A DNA stretch of 64,000 bases from DASPWW01 sp963803425 (GTDB taxonomy: Bacteria > Actinomycetota > Thermoleophilia > Solirubrobacterales > 70-9), in contig CAWDMA010000001.1 of the NCBI GenBank assembly GCA_963803425.1, forward strand, positions 1,922,001-1,986,000, in the 5' to 3' direction. The notes under the pieces are model-generated. The model did no database searches and was not told the origin of the DNA. It worked only from the letters and a program-made list of their open reading frames with translations. Positions 8,808 to 16,632 of this stretch are shown in pieces. The number at the start of each line of letters is the position of its first letter. Within the stretch, counting starts at the first letter, position 1. The translations under genes and the position numbers were made by a program.

Positions 8808-10199
8808 CTAGCGATCCGGCGGATCGTCCCCGGGGGTCCACAGCTTCCCCTCGGGCCCGCGCTCCTTCTCGGGAGTCCACAGCTTCTCCCGGGCCTCGGC
8901 CTGCTCGATCGGGATCGGATTCGCGGACTCGGCGACGATGTCGGCCGCCTTGCGCAGCCGAAGCTCCTCGCCCAACAGCCCGTCGCGGCCCGAGGAGCGG
9001 AGCCGCTCCAGCAGCACCTCCGGCTCGACCCCTTCGTGCTCGGCGGAGTGCCGGAGCGCATCGACCAGCTCGGAGTCGGGAACCTCGATCGACTCCGCGT
9101 CGGCGATCGCCGCCAGCACCGCTTCCCGCTTCAGCGCCTGCTCGGCCTCCGGCTTCGCCTCGGCGATCAGCTCCTCGCGAGTTCTGTTCTGCATCTGCAG
9201 ATAGACGTCGGAGGAGATCCCGCGGGCCTCCAGGGAGCGCTCCACCCGCCCCCACATGTCGGTGGCGCGAGACTCGATCACGTCCGCAGGCACCTCGACC
9301 CTCGCCTCGGCCACCGCCGCGTCCACCGCCGACTCGCGGAAATCGTCCTCGGCGCGGGCGTCGAGCGCCGCCTTGATCCGCGACTCGATGTCGCCGCGGA
9401 GCTCGTCGAGGGTGTCGAACTCCGACGCCTCGGCGGCGAACTCGTCGTCGAGCTCTGGCAGCCGCTTCTCGCGCACCTCCTTCACGTCCACCTTGAAGAC
9501 CGCGTCGTTACCGGCCAGCCGCTCCGGCTGGTAGTCGTCGGGGAAATGGACCTCGACGTCCCGAGAGTCGCTCGCCTCGGTGCCGCGGAGCGCCTCGTCG
9601 AAGCCGTCCAGGAGCCCCTCGGCCCCGAGCTCGAGCAGGAAGTCATGTGCCTCTCCGCCGTCGAATTGCTCGCCGTCGATCTCGCCGTGGTAATCGACGA
9701 GCAGGAAGTCTCCGTCGGCGGCCGGCCGCTCCACCGGGTTCAGGCTCGCGAAGCCTTCGCGGAGCCGGTCGAGCTCTCCCTGGAGGGCGTCGGCCGGGAC
9801 CTCGGGCTCGACCCGGCCCACCTCGAGCCCGCGGTACTCGCCGAGCTCGGCACCCGGCCGCACCGAGACCTCGATCGAGAAGCTCAGCGGCTCGCCCTCC
9901 GCGGGCATCGCGGTCAGATTCAGCTTTGGATCGCCGACCGGGATCACCCCGGCCTCGAGCAGGGCCCGCTCGTACCACTCGGGAAGCGCCTCGCGGAGCG
10001 CCTCTTCCATCACCGCCTCGCGGCCGACGCGCTGGATCACGACCTCGGCCGGGACCTTTCCCTTCCGAAAGCCGGGCATTTTCATCTCGCTGCCGAGGCC
10101 GCGCGCGGCCCGCTGCAACCGCTTGTCGACGTCGGCCGCGTCGACGTCGACCTCGACGCGCACCTTCGAGTCGTCCAGCTCCTGAACAGATGTCTTCAT
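8808..10199 (-). CDS. tig: Trigger factor (ribosome-associated chaperone / peptidyl-prolyl isomerase)
   Basis: Trigger factor binds the ribosomal tunnel exit and shields nascent chains. The order is an N-terminal ribosome-binding domain with the signature GFRKGKVP (43-50), an FKBP-type isomerase domain (GDFLLVDYHGEIDG through LLDGFDEALRG) and a C-terminal chaperone arm domain. At 463 aa it is slightly long because of a charged tail with a duplicated motif (EKLWTPEKE, then GKLWTPGDD). The ATG follows TAGGGT by 7 nt without a ribosome site, so a leaderless transcript is likely. clpP follows 12 bp downstream. Confidence 0.95.
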   Translation of the reverse strand: MKTSVQELDDSKVRVEVDVDAADVDKRLQRAARGLGSEMKMPGFRKGKVPAEVVIQRVGREAVMEEALREALPEWYERALLEAGVIPVGDPKLNLTAMPAEGEPLSFSIEVSVRPGAELGEYRGLEVGRVEPEVPADALQGELDRLREGFASLNPVERPAADGDFLLVDYHGEIDGEQFDGGEAHDFLLELGAEGLLDGFDEALRGTEASDSRDVEVHFPDDYQPERLAGNDAVFKVDVKEVREKRLPELDDEFAAEASEFDTLDELRGDIESRIKAALDARAEDDFRESAVDAAVAEARVEVPADVIESRATDMWGRVERSLEARGISSDVYLQMQNRTREELIAEAKPEAEQALKREAVLAAIADAESIEVPDSELVDALRHSAEHEGVEPEVLLERLRSSGRDGLLGEELRLRKAADIVAESANPIPIEQAEAREKLWTPEKERGPEGKLWTPGDDPPDR

Positions 10200-10212
10200 G
10201 CCGACAACCCTA
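10200..10212 (-). promoter_or_regulatory. Predicted leaderless tig promoter (-10 box)
   Basis: TAGGGT, seven bases (TGTCGGC) and then the tig ATG are seen on the minus strand. The TAG of the hexamer is also the stop codon of the 41-codon upstream gene. Confidence 0.5.
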
Positions 10213-10335
10213 CGCGCCTGGGCGCCGGCGGCTCGCCGCGGAGATCAGGGCGGCGCCGAGGTCGAGCGCGAAAGCAACCACCCGGCCCACCGGCCCGGTC
10301 AGCAGCCAGGCTCCGATCCGCTCCGGGCCGCGCAC
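10210..10335 (-). CDS. Small conserved-looking protein (41 aa)
   Basis: This 41-codon frame starts GTG just after the stop of the spermidine-synthase-like gene and ends TAG immediately before tig. The peptide starts VRGPERIGAWLLTGP. A Gly/Val turn, a hydrophobic helix (VVAFALDLGAALISAA) and a basic end follow. Codon positions show the GC pattern of real genes here. I recall similar small proteins in actinobacterial genomes but cannot name the family, and the role is unknown. Confidence 0.55.
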   Translation of the reverse strand: MRGPERIGAWLLTGPVGRVVAFALDLGAALISAASRRRPGA

Positions 10336-10347
10336 CTCACCCGCCCC

Positions 10348-11838
10348 TCAGTTCGAGGCCGCGTAGCCGAGGATGGAGCGGTCGATCAGCCACTCCACGG
10401 GGGCATGGTCGTCCGTGTACACCGTGCCGCCGTCGAGCCGAGGCCCGATCCGCGCCGCCGTTTGGCGCGCCGGCTCTCGCAGCCCCGGCGGGAGCTCCGG
10501 GATCCGCTTCTCGAGCAGCTCCCCGGACGCCCTCGCCTCGGTCCCGACCAGGAGCGTGCTGCTGGACACGATCGGGTCGCGGATCACGGTCGGGAACACA
10601 TCGGACATCGTCCTCCCCAGAACGCGCTCGAGATCGTCGTTCCCCGGAGCGTGTGCGGCGTTGACTATCACCACCCCGCCCGGCGCGAGCCGGTCCCTGG
10701 CGAGCTCGAAGAACTCGCGCGTGGTCAGGTAGAACGGGATGTAGGGCTGCCGGTACGCGTCGACCATGATCACGTCGTAGCCGCCCTTGCTGGCGCGCAG
10801 CCACGGCCGGGCGTCCTCGTTATGCACGCGGAGGTTCGGGTTGTGGAGATCGAAGTAGCGCCGCCCGATCTCGGTCAGCTCGCCGTCCAGCTCTACGCCG
10901 TCCACGATCGTGTCGGGGAAGTAGTGGCCGTAGGCCCGCGCGGTGGTCCCCGCCGCGTTGCCGAGGATCGCGATCTTCTCGGGGTCGCGGGTGAGCCCCG
11001 CGAACGGGAGCACCAGGTAGTCGTCCCACACGTCGCCGGAGAGGTAGCTCCACGGCCGGTACAGGGAGTGGGCCGCCAGGCCCTCGTTCAGCTCCAGGGC
11101 CCGCTCGCCGTCCGCCTCCTGGACCACCCGGGCGTACTGGAACTCGGTCTCGGTCTCGTAGATCACCCTGCCGCGATCGGTCGCCTTCACCGTCGCGACC
11201 GGGATCGCGATCGCCGCGGCGAGCGCCGCCGGGACGGCTGCGTATCTCCACCCGAGGCCGACCGCGGCAACCAGCCCCACCGCCAGCGCGAAGCACAGGA
11301 AGGTGCGCTGCGTCCCCACCAACGGGATCAGGACGAGCGCCGACAGCCACGTTCCCAGCAGCGATCCCGCGGTCGAGACCGCGTACAGGCGCCCGGCGAC
11401 CCGGCCGGCGTGCTCGACGTCGGGAACGGCGAGCCGGATCGCGTATGGGGAGGCAGCGCCGAGCATCATCACCGGGACGGCGACCAGGACGAGCACGCCG
11501 AGCAGCGAGCCGACGAACGCTCCGGCCGAGATCTCGTCGAGCGCGTCCACCGAGACGTGGAGCAGCGGCTGAGCGACGAACGGGATCGCCGCGAGCAGCG
11601 CCGCGGCGCCGAGCACCAGCAGGCACAGCCCCCGCATGTCCGGGTAGCGATCCCCGATCCGCCCGCCCAGCCAGTACCCGACCGACAGCGCCACCAGCAC
11701 GACCCCGATCGTGTTCGCCCACACGATCGTCGAGGCGCCGAAGAACGGCGCGATCAGCCGCGCCGCGGCGATCTCGGCGCCGAGGCTCGCGGCCCCGACG
11801 ACGAAGATGAACACGTACAGGAACCGGTTAGTCCCCAT
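10348..11838 (-). CDS. Membrane-fused spermidine-synthase-like protein
   Basis: The first half (about residues 1-225) holds some seven or eight transmembrane helices. The rest is a Rossmann methyltransferase-like domain of the spermidine synthase (SpeE) family, with ILGNAAGTTARAYGHYFP, DGVELDGELTEIGRRYF and DVIMVDAYRQPYIPFYLTTREFF. The Asp that positions the polyamine substrate in true SpeE appears as VDAY. Proteins of this fused type are widespread, and many probably do not make spermidine. The 496-aa length is usual for the fusion. The ATG at 11838 has no obvious ribosome site. The family is sure; the substrate is unknown. Confidence 0.85.
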   Translation of the reverse strand: MGTNRFLYVFIFVVGAASLGAEIAAARLIAPFFGASTIVWANTIGVVLVALSVGYWLGGRIGDRYPDMRGLCLLVLGAAALLAAIPFVAQPLLHVSVDALDEISAGAFVGSLLGVLVLVAVPVMMLGAASPYAIRLAVPDVEHAGRVAGRLYAVSTAGSLLGTWLSALVLIPLVGTQRTFLCFALAVGLVAAVGLGWRYAAVPAALAAAIAIPVATVKATDRGRVIYETETEFQYARVVQEADGERALELNEGLAAHSLYRPWSYLSGDVWDDYLVLPFAGLTRDPEKIAILGNAAGTTARAYGHYFPDTIVDGVELDGELTEIGRRYFDLHNPNLRVHNEDARPWLRASKGGYDVIMVDAYRQPYIPFYLTTREFFELARDRLAPGGVVIVNAAHAPGNDDLERVLGRTMSDVFPTVIRDPIVSSSTLLVGTEARASGELLEKRIPELPPGLREPARQTAARIGPRLDGGTVYTDDHAPVEWLIDRSILGYAASN

Positions 11839-11996
11839 CCAGGTTCACTCTCGCGACCTGCTCGGCTTTGCGTCCGCCGTCGCGGCCTCCCTGCGCGGAT
11901 CGAACATCCTGCTCAGCGTACCTGCGTCCGCCTGCCGCCCCGGGATCACGGGCAGGCGACGGCGCGATGCGGTTTTTCGGGCACCCGACGATCGAT

Positions 11997-12023
11997 TTGA
12001 CTTCGATCGAAACGGCTGATAAA
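11997..12023 (+). promoter_or_regulatory. Predicted sigma-70-type promoter of the Lys-rich secreted protein
   Basis: TTGACT at 11997 and GATAAA at 12018-12023 are separated by 15 bp, in a locally AT-richer stretch of the 266-bp gap before the gene. A leader of roughly 75-80 nt with AAAGGAGGG follows. The gap otherwise holds nothing recognisable. Confidence 0.4.
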
Positions 12024-12104
12024 TCATCGTGCGGACAGTCGGGGCCGACGACCGACCGGGACGGTCGACGCGTCGGATGCGGGACGATCAAAGGAGGGAA
12101 CACC

Positions 12105-12470
12105 TTGTCGGTCATACACGCGAGCCGCAGGAGAGCGGCGATTGCGACGTGCGCAGCGGTGGCGGGTATCGCGCTCCTCGCCGGTCTGGGCCCCGGGCCC
12201 GCGGCGAACGCGGCCGCCCCGAGTGGCACTGACGACGCCAAGTGTCAGCAGGCCCAGCAGAACGTCGCCGACCAGAAGGCGAAGAAGCAGAAGGCGAAGA
12301 AGAAGTACAAGAAGGCTAAGAAGAACGGCACCAAGAAGCAGAAGAGCAAGGCGAAGAAGAAGCTCACGAACGCCAAGAACGGCCTCGCCGGGGCCGAGAG
12401 CAAGGAAGAGCAGGCCTGCGGCGGCGGCTCCCACGGCAAGCCTGACAAGCCCGAGCGGCCGACGCACTAG
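12105..12470 (+). CDS. Lysine-rich secreted protein
   Basis: It starts at TTG, 6 nt after an excellent AAAGGAGGG ribosome site. The 121-aa product has a signal peptide (up to about GPAANAAA). It continues with a short Cys-containing segment (DDAKCQQAQQNVADQ) and a stretch dominated by Lys pairs and triplets. It ends with a second Cys (EEQACGGGS) and a PDKPERPTH tail. The Lys-rich part probably forms a charged helix. Similar low-complexity exported proteins are common in Solirubrobacterales, but the function is unknown. An 80-nt leader and a strong ribosome site suggest high expression. Confidence 0.75.
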   Translation: MSVIHASRRRAAIATCAAVAGIALLAGLGPGPAANAAAPSGTDDAKCQQAQQNVADQKAKKQKAKKKYKKAKKNGTKKQKSKAKKKLTNAKNGLAGAESKEEQACGGGSHGKPDKPERPTH

Positions 12471-12493
12471 CGAGGGCGCGGCACGCAGGTTGA

Positions 12494-12542
12494 GGCGGGG
12501 CGGCCTACTCTCGCCGCGGAGCGCGAGCTAGGCTGCCCCGCC
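12494..12542. terminator. Possible bidirectional hairpin between convergent genes
   Basis: GGCGGGGC at 12494 can pair with GCCCCGCC at 12535. A smaller CTCG/CGAG hairpin lies in the loop. It lies between the Lys-rich protein and the convergent alkyltransferase and overlaps the latter's last codons. No U-tract follows. Confidence 0.35.
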
Positions 12543-13172
12543 ACTTTCGTCGAGGGCGCCCTCGAGCTCCAGCAGGAAGCGCTTCACCTCGGGGCCGCCA
12601 CCGTAGTTCCCGATCGCGCCGCCGGCGCGGACCACGCGATGGCACGGGACGACGATCGGGATCGGGTTCGAGCCGCACGCCGATCCCGCCGCGCGCTGCG
12701 CCCGCGGCCGCCCGGCCCGATCCGCGAGCTCGGAGTACGTGACGGTCCTCCCGTACGGCACCCGGGAGAGCGTCTTCAGCGCGTCGAGCCGGAATCCGTG
12801 GCTGAGCCGGCGGTCGAGCGGGATGTCGAAGCTCCGCCTCGCGCCGGCGAAATACTCGTCGAGCTCCCGCCGGGTGTCGTCGAGCCCGGCCGGTGCCTCC
12901 AACACCCGGGGCGAGAGCTCCCGGGCAAGCCGCTCGAGCACCGAGTCGGAGTCCTCGCTCTCGAACGCCACCCGGACGAGTCCGCGCGGCGTCGTCGCGA
13001 GCAGCAGCGAGCCGACCGGGCTGTCGGTGGTCGCGTACGCGACGTCGAGCAGGCCCTTCGCGGCAGCGCGCTCGGCGAGCCGCGCGGCGTTCGCCGCGGC
13101 GTCGTCGTCGGCGCCGGGAGAGCTCGCGCGCAGCGCCTTCTCCACCGCGGCGATCGAGGCGTCTGAGCTCAT
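12528..13172 (-). CDS. Methylated-DNA--[protein]-cysteine S-methyltransferase
   Basis: This protein repairs O6-alkylguanine by suicide transfer to a cysteine. The C-terminal domain has the active-site motif IPIVVPCHRVV, the helix-turn-helix region (YGRTVTYSELADRAG) and the closing GNYGGGPEVKRFLLELEGA. The N-terminal domain has DSPVGSLLLATTPRGLVRVAF. At 214 aa it has an extra 40-residue N-terminus before the core. It overlaps the ECF sigma gene in ATGA and is therefore translationally coupled to it. That is an unusual partner and suggests joint control of alkylation repair. Confidence 0.92.
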   Translation of the reverse strand: MSSDASIAAVEKALRASSPGADDDAAANAARLAERAAAKGLLDVAYATTDSPVGSLLLATTPRGLVRVAFESEDSDSVLERLARELSPRVLEAPAGLDDTRRELDEYFAGARRSFDIPLDRRLSHGFRLDALKTLSRVPYGRTVTYSELADRAGRPRAQRAAGSACGSNPIPIVVPCHRVVRAGGAIGNYGGGPEVKRFLLELEGALDESGGAA

Positions 13173-13657
13173 CGGTCCTCCTCCGTCGTGGTGACCTCGG
13201 CGCGGAGCGCCTCCAGCGCATCGTGGACGCGCCGGCGCGCGGCTCCCTCGGAGCACTCGAGCGCCTCGCCGATCTCGCGGTAGGGCAGCTCGCCCGCGAA
13301 CCGGAGCGCCACCGCGGCGCGCTGCCCGTCCGGGAGCTCCGCGACCCGGCCCCACACCTCGCCGCCGAGCCCGTTCGAGTTGGCGTCCGCCGACCCGGGA
13401 TCCGGGTCGGCGACCGGCTCCGCCCGCCGCGCCGCTCCCCGGTGGTGGTCGATCGCCTTGTTGCGGGCGATCGTCAACACCCAGGAGCGCAGGTTCCGGT
13501 CCCTTGCGTGCGGATACGCCCGCAGGGCGGCGAGGAAGGTCTCCTGGAAGCAGTCGTCCGCGTCCGTGGGGCCGACCATCGCCCGCAGGAAGGCGAGCAC
13601 CGGTGCCCGGTGCTCGTCGAGGAAGACCTGGAAGGGCGGTCGCTCCGCGGTGCTCAT
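13169..13657 (-). CDS. ECF-type RNA polymerase sigma factor
   Basis: This is a small sigma-70 family factor. Region 2 is seen in VLAFLRAMVGPTDADDCFQETFLAALRAYP with the region 2.4 helix (NLRSWVLTIARNKAIDHHR). A variable linker and region 4 (PYREIGEALECSEGAARRRVHDALEAL) follow. ATG at 13657 is preferred, with an in-frame GTG three codons earlier. A TATATG-like -10 lies about 10 bp upstream on the minus strand. No anti-sigma factor is adjacent. Instead, the alkyltransferase gene follows in ATGA overlap. Confidence 0.92.
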   Translation of the reverse strand: MSTAERPPFQVFLDEHRAPVLAFLRAMVGPTDADDCFQETFLAALRAYPHARDRNLRSWVLTIARNKAIDHHRGAARRAEPVADPDPGSADANSNGLGGEVWGRVAELPDGQRAAVALRFAGELPYREIGEALECSEGAARRRVHDALEALRAEVTTTEEDR

Positions 13658-13667
13658 CGCGTCCACA

Positions 13668-13676
13668 CATATAAAA
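13668..13676 (-). promoter_or_regulatory. Predicted -10 region of the sigma factor gene
   Basis: TTTTATATG on the minus strand lies in an otherwise GC-rich stretch, about 10 bp before the ATG. It would give a leader of only a few nucleotides. Confidence 0.4.
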
Positions 13677-13709
13677 CGACCGGAGGCGCGGGGTTGTGAG
13701 GGAGCGAGG

Positions 13710-13746
13710 CCGGCGGCTTGCCCCGCTTCGCGTCCGCCGCCGCCGG
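13710..13746 (-). terminator. Possible terminator hairpin after the DUF2283-like gene
   Basis: CCGGCGGC at 13710-13717 pairs with GCCGCCGG at 13739-13746. It lies just beyond the stop of the minus-strand gene. There is no U-run. Confidence 0.3.
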
Positions 13747-13747
13747 G

Positions 13748-14029
13748 TCAGCCTTCGCCGGAGCGGATCGCCGCCTCGATCCCCTGCACGCGGACGAGAT
13801 CGCCGGATGGGAGCGTCAGCTTCACGGCGCCGTCGCGGTCGAGCCTCTCCCGGGGGTTGTTGAGGATCACCCCGAACAGCTCGCCGCGCTCGTCGAACCG
13901 CAGCACGTCGTCCTCCGGTGTCACCGAGCGCGTCCCCGGGCGGGGGACCTCGATGGACGCGTACAGGACATCGCTCGGACCGTCGTACGTGACATGGGTG
14001 AACGTGAACCGACCGGCGCGGATGCTCAC
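13748..14029 (-). CDS. DUF2283-like small protein
   Basis: The protein has 93 aa from GTG at 14029. An in-frame GTG at 14056 would add nine residues. The motif DGPSDVLYASIEVPRPGTRSVTPEDDVLRFDERGELFGVILNNPRERL resembles, in my reading, DUF2283 proteins, which contain a YD...D.LYI segment followed by D..G...G..I. The later start is preferred because TATTCG lies 7 bp before it, as in other leaderless genes of the window. The role is unknown. It is divergent from the subtilase gene. Confidence 0.65.
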   Translation of the reverse strand: MSIRAGRFTFTHVTYDGPSDVLYASIEVPRPGTRSVTPEDDVLRFDERGELFGVILNNPRERLDRDGAVKLTLPSGDLVRVQGIEAAIRSGEG

Positions 14030-14083
14030 CGGCCTACGAATAGCAAGCTCGGACACGCGGCCACGGACGAGTCCGGCGAGGGT

Positions 14084-14095
14084 AAGGTGGACCGA
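14084..14095 (+). promoter_or_regulatory. Predicted -10 of the subtilase gene
   Basis: TAAGGT lies six bases before an in-frame ATC codon at 14095. This is the same hexamer-to-start distance as in valS and nhaA. Confidence 0.4.
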
Positions 14096-14124
14096 TCAGG
14101 GCTTCTTGCGCAATCGCGATCGCG

Positions 14125-16152
14125 GTGCTGCTCGGGGCGCTCACAGCAGGGCCCGCAAGCGCACAGCCGCCGGCGCCCACCGACAAGCTCGACGCCGCCG
14201 TCGCGGCGGTCGCAAGCGCGGAGCCCGGCGAGCGCCGCGATGTCGCGTCCGCGAACGCGCTCGAGGTCCGCGGCGGCCGGGTGGTCGTGGAGCTGCGCGC
14301 GCGGCGGGCTCGCACAGCCGACGCGATCGAGCGGGTCCGGGACCTGGGCGGCCGGGTGGGCTCGTCCGTTCCCGGGATAGTGGAGGCGTTCGTGCCGCCG
14401 GCGGCGCTGGCCGATCTGGCTCGGATGCCGTCGGTGACCCGCCTCGGGGCCACCGCCCCCCGCAGCCTGGACGCGGTCACCGGCCAGGGGGTCGCGGACA
14501 CGGGCGCGAACGCCGCGCACGCCGCCGGCATCGACGGCACCGGGGTGAAGGTCGGCGTGGTCGACGCGGGCTTCGGCGGCCTCGGCACGGCGATCGCGTC
14601 GGGCGAGTTGCCGGGCAACGTGCAGACGCTGAACCTGTGCTCGAACATCAGCTCCAGCACCCATGGAACCGCGGTCTCGGAGATCGTCCACGAGATGGCG
14701 CCGGGCGCCAGGATGCTTCTGATCTGCACCGACACCAGCGCCGACCTCCCCGCCGCCGTCCAGGCGCTCCTCGACCAGGGTGTGCGGGTCGTGAACGAGT
14801 CGCTGAGCTACTACCAGTCGAGCCGCGGCGACGGCTCCGGTGGGCCCGGTACCCCGGACGACGCCGTCGAGCGCGCCCGCGCCGCCGGGATCTTCTGGGC
14901 GAACTCGGCCGGGAACTCGGCGATGCAGCACTGGAGCGGCAAGTACAACCCCGGCACGGGCAGCACCGGCAGGCACGACTGGACAGCCGGCGACGAGGGC
15001 AACAACGTGACGATCCCGGTCGGAGCACGCGATTGCTTCCACCTGAAGTGGGACTCGTGGCCGGTCACGAGCCAGAACTTCAACCTGCGGCTGGAGACAT
15101 CCGGCGGGGCGTTCGTGGTCCAGACAACCGAGGTCGAGGACGGGAACGATCCCCCGGTCGAATCGCTGTGCTACACGAATCCCGGTCCGGGAACCGGGTT
15201 CCAGCTCGTCGTCACACGAATCGCCCCGACGAGCACGACTCCTCGGCTCGACCTCTTCTCCCCCGACGCCAGCCTCGAGCACCGGGTGGCGGCGGGCAGC
15301 GTCACCGAGCCCGGCTCGGCGCCGGAGGCCGTCGCGATCGGCGCGTACTGCTTCGCCACACACGCGTTGCAGCCCTACAGCTCCCAGGGCCCGACGATCG
15401 ACGGGCGCCGCAAGCCCGACCTGTCGGGGCCGGATCGCGTCTCGACCACCACCCGGGGCCCGTTCACGACCTGCACGAGCGGCTCATTCGGCGGAACGTC
15501 GGCGTCCTCCCCGCACGCGGCGGGGGCCGCGGCCCTGCTGCTGCAGGGCTCCACCGCCGGCCCCGCCCGCGTCCAGCAGGCGCTCCAGAGCTCGGCCCGC
15601 GACTTCGGCCCCGCCGGTCCGGACAACGGCTTCGGGGTCGGCGGGATCCGGCTCGCCCCGGGCCAGCCCGACCTGGTGATCGACGGGGTCGGGGACGACA
15701 CGCTGTCCGCGAATCCGGCCGAACAGCAGGCGAGCGCGAAGCTGAAGGTGAAGAAGCGCGGCAAGAGCAAGCGGCGCCTGGCGAGGGCGGCGAAGCGCAA
15801 GCCGACGGCGAGGTTCCAGATCGCGCTGCAGGACGACGGACCGCTGCTCGGCCCGTTCGAGCTCTTCGGCGACCCGGGGACGCGGCGGCTGAAGGTCACC
15901 TACCTCGACGGCGACGGCGTCGACGTCACGGAGCAGCTCGCGACCGGGCTGTACATGCCCAGGGTGGGGCTCGGCGAGCAGGTCGGCCTGACGATGGTGG
16001 TGCAGCCGAAGCGCAAGGCGCGCAGGGGCAAGACGACCTTCAACCTCGATGTCGTCAACTCGCTGTCCCCGAACCTCGCCGACTCGGCCAGCGTTCGGGT
16101 CAAGGTGAAGGTGAAGAAGAAGAAAAAGGGCGGCAGGCACAAGCGCAGGTAG
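14125..16152 (+). CDS. Secreted subtilisin-like serine protease (peptidase S8)
   Basis: The S8 triad is visible: Asp147 in VKVGVVDAGFGG, His180 in SSSTHGTAVSEIVHEMAPGA and Ser in SFGGTSASSPHAAGAAALLL near residue 458. A propeptide-like region precedes the Asp. After the catalytic domain come a Lys/Arg-rich linker, a beta-rich domain (ARFQIALQDDGPLLGPFELF) and a very basic tail. With the GTG at 14125 the signal peptide is short. In frame upstream lies ASCAIAIAV, which would complete it, but no ATG/GTG/TTG exists before the stop at 14083. ATC at 14095 is a possible start. Confidence 0.88.
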   Translation: MLLGALTAGPASAQPPAPTDKLDAAVAAVASAEPGERRDVASANALEVRGGRVVVELRARRARTADAIERVRDLGGRVGSSVPGIVEAFVPPAALADLARMPSVTRLGATAPRSLDAVTGQGVADTGANAAHAAGIDGTGVKVGVVDAGFGGLGTAIASGELPGNVQTLNLCSNISSSTHGTAVSEIVHEMAPGARMLLICTDTSADLPAAVQALLDQGVRVVNESLSYYQSSRGDGSGGPGTPDDAVERARAAGIFWANSAGNSAMQHWSGKYNPGTGSTGRHDWTAGDEGNNVTIPVGARDCFHLKWDSWPVTSQNFNLRLETSGGAFVVQTTEVEDGNDPPVESLCYTNPGPGTGFQLVVTRIAPTSTTPRLDLFSPDASLEHRVAAGSVTEPGSAPEAVAIGAYCFATHALQPYSSQGPTIDGRRKPDLSGPDRVSTTTRGPFTTCTSGSFGGTSASSPHAAGAAALLLQGSTAGPARVQQALQSSARDFGPAGPDNGFGVGGIRLAPGQPDLVIDGVGDDTLSANPAEQQASAKLKVKKRGKSKRRLARAAKRKPTARFQIALQDDGPLLGPFELFGDPGTRRLKVTYLDGDGVDVTEQLATGLYMPRVGLGEQVGLTMVVQPKRKARRGKTTFNLDVVNSLSPNLADSASVRVKVKVKKKKKGGRHKRR

Positions 16153-16161
16153 CCGGACATT

Positions 16162-16191
16162 GGTTTGCTAAGCTAATTAGCTAGGCAAACC
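16162..16191. promoter_or_regulatory. 30-bp palindromic operator before marR
   Basis: The ends GGTTTGC and GCAAACC are perfectly inverted, and the centre AGCTAATTAGCT is itself a perfect palindrome. The whole 30 bp is symmetrical apart from two positions in each arm. It lies directly before the marR start and covers its -10, as expected for autorepression. Confidence 0.75.
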
Positions 16192-16194
16192 ACT

Positions 16195-16632
16195 TTGGAG
16201 GCAACGGCCACAGACACCGAGCTCGCCGCCAGGCTGCGGCTCGCGATCACGCGGATGGCGAGGCGCCTGCGCCAAGAGGCGGGCACCGACCTCGGCCCCT
16301 CCCAGCTCGCGGCGGTGGCGACGCTCGAGCGCCACGGGCCGATGGCGCCGAGCGAGCTTGCCGCACACGAGCGGATCAAGCGCCCGACCGCGACGCGCAT
16401 CCTCTCGCGGCTCGAGGCGGCCGGCCTGGTCGCGCGGATCCCCGACCCGGACGACGGGCGCGCCTCGATCGTCAGTGTGACGGTCGAGGGCAGGGCGCTG
16501 GTCCGCCGCCTGCGGCAGCGCAAGACCGCCTACCTGGCGCGCCGCCTGCAGGACCTGGCGCCCGAGGACGTCGCCGCCCTGGAGCGCGCCGCCGGCGTGC
16601 TGGAGGCGCTGCTGGAGGAGGGCGGGGAGTGA
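16195..16632 (+). CDS. MarR-family transcriptional regulator
   Basis: The 145-aa protein has the MarR winged-helix core: GPMAPSELAAHERIKRPTATRILSRLEAAGLVAR is the helix-turn-helix and DPDDGRASIVSVTVEG is the wing. Long terminal helices are for dimerisation. The start is TTG at 16195, the only start codon before the conserved N-terminal helix. TAGGCA lies 7 bp upstream, so the mRNA is probably leaderless. A near-perfect 30-bp palindrome overlaps this promoter. The stop overlaps the MFS gene start in GTGA, so regulator and exporter form one unit, a classic drug-sensing arrangement. Confidence 0.9.
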   Translation: MEATATDTELAARLRLAITRMARRLRQEAGTDLGPSQLAAVATLERHGPMAPSELAAHERIKRPTATRILSRLEAAGLVARIPDPDDGRASIVSVTVEGRALVRRLRQRKTAYLARRLQDLAPEDVAALERAAGVLEALLEEGGE

